64,000 bases of DNA, from assembly GCA_032027205.1 (NCBI GenBank), contig JAVSMN010000001.1:3227418-3291417 (forward strand). Direction: 5' to 3'. The notes beneath the pieces are model-generated. The model did no database searches and was not told where the DNA came from. It saw nothing but the letters and a program-made list of their open reading frames with translations. Of the stretch, positions 61,337 through 64,000 are shown in pieces. The position numbers were made by a program, and so were the translations under genes. How positions within the stretch are numbered: the stretch's first letter is position 1; the number at the start of each line of letters is the position of its first letter. The stretch comes from Zeimonas sp032027205 (GTDB taxonomy: Bacteria; Pseudomonadota; Gammaproteobacteria; Burkholderiales; Burkholderiaceae_E).

Positions 61337-62089
61337 ATGCGCATCCTGATCAGCAACGACGACGGCTATTTCTCCCCCGGGATCGAAAAGCTCGCCGAAG
61401 TCGCCTCGGCCTTCGGGGAAGTCACCGTGATCGCGCCCGAGCGCGATCGCAGCGGCGCGTCCAACTCGCTCACGCTCGATCGGCCGCTGTCGGTGCGCGT
61501 TGCGCACAACGGCTTCCTCTACGTGAACGGCACGCCCACCGACTGCGTGCACATCGCGGTCACCGGATTGCTCGAGCACAAGCCCGACCTCGTGCTGTCG
61601 GGGATCAACGACGGCGCCAACATGGGCGACGACACGATCTATTCGGGCACGGTCGCCGCGGCGATGGAGGGCTACCTGCTCGGCGTCCCGTCGATCGCGT
61701 TCTCGCTGGCGCGCCGCGGCGGCGAGTACCTCGACACGGCCGCCGAGGTTGCGCGCCGCATTCTCGCGCGGCACGCGAGCCAGCGCCTGCCGGCGCCGAT
61801 CCTGCTCAACGTGAACGTCCCGGCGCGTCCGCTGTCCGAGTTGCGCGGCGTGATGGTCACGCGACTCGGGCGCCGCCACCTGGCCGAGCCGGTCGTGCGC
61901 GCAACCAGCCCGCGCGGCGACACGATCTACTGGATCGGGCCGGCGGGTCGTGCGAAGGAAGCGGGTCCCGGCACCGACTTCAATGCCGTGGACAGCGGCT
62001 GGGCGTCGATCACGCCGCTGGACATCGACCTGACCGCGCCGCGCGCGCTGCGCGTGGTGCGCGAATGGGTCGACCAGATCGATGAGTGA
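61337..62089 (+). CDS. surE: 5'-nucleotidase/exopolyphosphatase SurE
   Basis: The 250-residue survival protein SurE dephosphorylates nucleoside monophosphates and short polyphosphates. The metal site ILISNDDGYFSPGI at the N-terminus, APERDRSGASNSLTL, VNGTPTDCVHIAV and LSGINDGANMGDDTIYSGTV are intact. The stop overlaps the pcm start by 8 bases. The order surE-pcm-nlpD is widely conserved in proteobacteria. Confidence 0.97.
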   Translation: MRILISNDDGYFSPGIEKLAEVASAFGEVTVIAPERDRSGASNSLTLDRPLSVRVAHNGFLYVNGTPTDCVHIAVTGLLEHKPDLVLSGINDGANMGDDTIYSGTVAAAMEGYLLGVPSIAFSLARRGGEYLDTAAEVARRILARHASQRLPAPILLNVNVPARPLSELRGVMVTRLGRRHLAEPVVRATSPRGDTIYWIGPAGRAKEAGPGTDFNAVDSGWASITPLDIDLTAPRALRVVREWVDQIDE

Positions 62090-62831
62090 CCGTCCGTCCT
62101 GGTTGCCGCTGCCGTCGACGTCTATTCGACGGCGTGCCGGCGCAGCGCCGGCGCCGGCGCAGCGTGAGCGCACCGCGCCTTCGTTGGCCACCGACGGCGC
62201 GCGCGCGCGGATGATCGACGCATTGCGCCGCGCGGGCCTGCGCGATGCGCACGTGCTCGAGGCGATGGCGCAGGTTCCGCGGCATCGGTTCGTCGACGCT
62301 GCGCTCGCCAGTCGCGGCTACGAGGACGTCGCGCTGCCGATCGGGCACGGGCAGACGATCTCGAAGCCGAGCACCGTCGCACGCATGATCGAACTCGCCG
62401 TCGAGCCGCTCGAGCCGGCGCGGCGCGCTTCGGCGCGCGTGCTCGAGGTGGGAACCGGCTGCGGGTACCAGGCCGCGGTACTCGCGCGCGTGTTCGGCGA
62501 AGCGGTGTCGGTCGAGCGCCTGCGCGGGTTGCACGAGCAGGCGCGTTCGAACCTGCGCACGATGCGCCTGCCGAACCTGCGCCTGGTCTTCGGCGACGGA
62601 AACCTCGGCGTGCCGCAGGCGGCACCGTTCGACGCGATCGTCGTTGCTGCCGCCGGCGACTCGATCCCCGACGCGCTGCTCGAGCAGATGCGCATCGGCG
62701 CGCGACTGGTCGCGCCGGTCGGCTCCGTACGGCAGTCGCTGCACCTCGTCGAGCGCGTCGAGCGCAATCGATGGCAGCTAACGATTCTCGATGCGGTACG
62801 ATTCGTTCCATTACGCACCGGCACCGTCTAG
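62082..62831 (+). CDS. pcm: Protein-L-isoaspartate O-methyltransferase
   Basis: The 249-residue enzyme repairs isoaspartyl damage in proteins using S-adenosylmethionine. After a basic, Ala/Pro-rich extension of about 35 residues come VPRHRFVDAALASRGYEDVA and PIGHGQTISKPSTVARM. The SAM motif LEVGTGCGYQAAVLARV and FDAIVVAAAGDSIPDALL follow. It overlaps surE by 8 bases and precedes nlpD. Confidence 0.95.
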   Translation: MSDRPSWLPLPSTSIRRRAGAAPAPAQRERTAPSLATDGARARMIDALRRAGLRDAHVLEAMAQVPRHRFVDAALASRGYEDVALPIGHGQTISKPSTVARMIELAVEPLEPARRASARVLEVGTGCGYQAAVLARVFGEAVSVERLRGLHEQARSNLRTMRLPNLRLVFGDGNLGVPQAAPFDAIVVAAAGDSIPDALLEQMRIGARLVAPVGSVRQSLHLVERVERNRWQLTILDAVRFVPLRTGTV

Positions 62832-62888
62832 TGCCTGCACTCGGGCCGGTTCAGTCCCAGCGACAGCGTCCGCGCGGCGCGATTACCG

Positions 62889-63821
62889 ATGACCATTGTT
62901 CGAGCCGGCTTTGCCCGCGGCGAAGCCATCGCGGCCCTGCCGCGCCGCTGCATTGCCGTTGTGACAGTTCTCGTGCTGGCCGGCTGTGCGAGTCCGCACC
63001 CGGCGCCGATCGTCCATCGCGCGCCGCCCCCCGCGCCCATCGCCGCGCAGCCGGCCGCAGCGCCGGCGCCGTCCGCTGCGGCGGGCGCACCTGCGCCTGC
63101 TGACGCTTCGGCCGCCGGCGGCCCTGCCGCGCCGGGCGCCGAAGCCATCGGCGTGCAGACCACGCCGATCGCGCGCGGACCGGTCGAGACGCGGCCGTTG
63201 CCGGGCGCCGGGGCCGCGATACCCGCGCCGTCCAATGGCGCGCCGGGAAATCTGCTGAAAACCGAACCGAAGGCGCTCAAGCAGCCGTACTCCGAGGCGG
63301 CGCTCGCGCAGATGCGCTCGAGCGCACCCGCGTCAGCCGAGCCGATGCCGCCGATCGCGAGTGTGGCGCCGAGCGCCGCCACTACGCGCGCGCCGGCCAC
63401 CGAAGCTGCGACCGCATCCGCCGCACCCGCTGCGGCGGCGCCCAGCGGCGCGGGCGCGAGCGACTGGATCTGGCCCGCGTCGGGCCAGGTCGTGCAGGAC
63501 TTCGCCCAGCCGAGCAGCATGGGGATCTCGATCTCCGGCAAGCCCGGCGACCCCATCGTCGCGGTCAACGACGGGCGCGTGATCTTCAGCGGCGCCGGTC
63601 CGCGCTCGTACGGAAACCTCGTCATCGTCAAGCACGGCGACGACACGCTGTCGGTCTACGCGCACAACCGGACGCTGCTGGTCAAGGAAGGACAGAGCGT
63701 CAAGCGCGGCCAGCGCATCGCCGAACTCGGCAGTTCCGGCACCGATGCGCCGAGGCTGCACTTCGAGATCCGTCGGGACGGCCGTCCGATCGATCCGCGC
63801 AAAGTGCTGCCCGCACGGTAG
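62889..63821 (+). CDS. nlpD: NlpD-like lipoprotein with M23 domain, lacking LysM
   Basis: The 310-residue lipoprotein has a lipobox LAGC with Cys33. About 110 residues of Ala/Pro-rich sequence follow, then LKTEPKALKQPYSEAALAQM and a C-terminal LytM/M23 domain (GISISGKPGDPIVAVNDGRV, SYGNLVIVKHGDDTLSVYAH, PRLHFEIRRDGRPIDPRKVL). As in Escherichia coli NlpD, the zinc site looks degenerate, which fits an activator of amidases rather than a hydrolase. The LysM domain that NlpD normally carries before the M23 domain is not present. No rpoS follows. Confidence 0.85.
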   Translation: MTIVRAGFARGEAIAALPRRCIAVVTVLVLAGCASPHPAPIVHRAPPPAPIAAQPAAAPAPSAAAGAPAPADASAAGGPAAPGAEAIGVQTTPIARGPVETRPLPGAGAAIPAPSNGAPGNLLKTEPKALKQPYSEAALAQMRSSAPASAEPMPPIASVAPSAATTRAPATEAATASAAPAAAAPSGAGASDWIWPASGQVVQDFAQPSSMGISISGKPGDPIVAVNDGRVIFSGAGPRSYGNLVIVKHGDDTLSVYAHNRTLLVKEGQSVKRGQRIAELGSSGTDAPRLHFEIRRDGRPIDPRKVLPAR

Positions 63822-63867
63822 CCCACACGGCAGCCACCATGCCGCGCGCGTGCGCGGCCCCAGGCCG

Positions 63868-64000
63868 ATGACCCCGACCCTGTGCTTCGACATCGAAACG
63901 ATCCCCGACGTTGCCGGGCTGCGCGCGCTGTGGTCGCTCGACGAGTCGCTGGACGACGCAGCGGTGGCCGAGCTTGCGTTCGCGAAGCGGCGCGAGCAGA
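63868..64000 (+). CDS. Predicted 3'-5' exonuclease (PolB-type), N-terminal fragment
   Basis: The first 44 codons are present before the window ends. The protein begins MTPTLCFDIETIPDVAGLRAL; the DIET.PD motif is the Exo I site of predicted PolB-like 3'-5' exonucleases found in proteobacteria. The rest is outside the window, so domain completeness cannot be judged. It follows nlpD by 46 bases in the slot where rpoS is commonly found. Confidence 0.7.
   Translation, partial: MTPTLCFDIETIPDVAGLRALWSLDESLDDAAVAELAFAKRREQ

Overview
The window is about 64 kb of GC-rich, densely packed chromosome from a betaproteobacterium, most likely a member of the Burkholderiales. The evidence is the set of conserved neighbourhoods: PP2C-rph-rdgB-hemW, glnA-DUF4124-ntrB-ntrC, surE-pcm-nlpD, a pilG/H/I/J/chpA chemosensory block, a DUF4148 protein, and a red-type (form IC) RuBisCO operon with CbbX and a divergent CbbR. 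There is no rRNA operon, prophage, insertion sequence or CRISPR array. Almost every base is coding, and operon genes commonly overlap by 1 to 8 bases.

Layout, left to right. 1-4.6 kb: end of a PP2C phosphatase, RNase PH, dITP pyrophosphatase, HemW and an acyl-CoA ligase. 4.6-6.4 kb: a divergent thiamine-diphosphate enzyme. 6.4-11.4 kb: the nitrogen regulation locus, where glnA has a textbook NtrC site and a GG-N10-GC sigma54 promoter and is followed by a DUF4124 protein and the NtrB/NtrC pair. 11.4-16.7 kb: a membrane channel-like protein, then a leftward folD-prlC-DUF4124/glutaredoxin operon. 16.88-17.04 kb: tRNA-Ala(GGC) and tRNA-Glu(TTC) behind a clear sigma70 promoter. 17.0-27.1 kb: an accessory-looking stretch with a 1188-residue GMC flavoprotein/hydrolase fusion, a hybrid kinase, a LuxR regulator, an ECF sigma factor, a DUF4148 protein, and a LysR/epimerase pair.

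27.1-34.7 kb is redox and respiration: a rubrerythrin-like protein, a one-piece NfnA-NfnB-type flavoprotein, a DsbA/FrnE-type protein, and a three-gene cbb3-like oxidase operon of unusual composition. 34.7-40.6 kb is the Calvin cycle operon cbbR / cbbL-cbbS-cbbX-cbbF-cbbP, so the organism can probably fix CO2. 40.6-44.1 kb holds DAHP synthase, a DsrE-like secreted protein, an OGFr-domain protein, thioredoxin TrxC and an orphan LuxR regulator. 44.2-49.4 kb is an IclR-controlled ligase/crotonase/SDR operon, then dusA. 49.3-53.7 kb has membrane proteins, a hydrolase and MetY. 53.8-60.7 kb is a Pil-Chp-like chemosensory operon. 60.8 kb to the end: a CBS protein, surE-pcm-nlpD and the start of an exonuclease.

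The parts that depart most from expectation are the cbb3-like operon (an Ig-like two-helix cytochrome c and a CcoO with a haemless cytochrome tail), the GMC/hydrolase fusion with a cysteine nucleophile, the fused Nfn protein beside a rubrerythrin, the crotonase and SDR that both lack the classical catalytic residues, a PilJ without a periplasmic domain, and an NlpD without LysM and without rpoS downstream.
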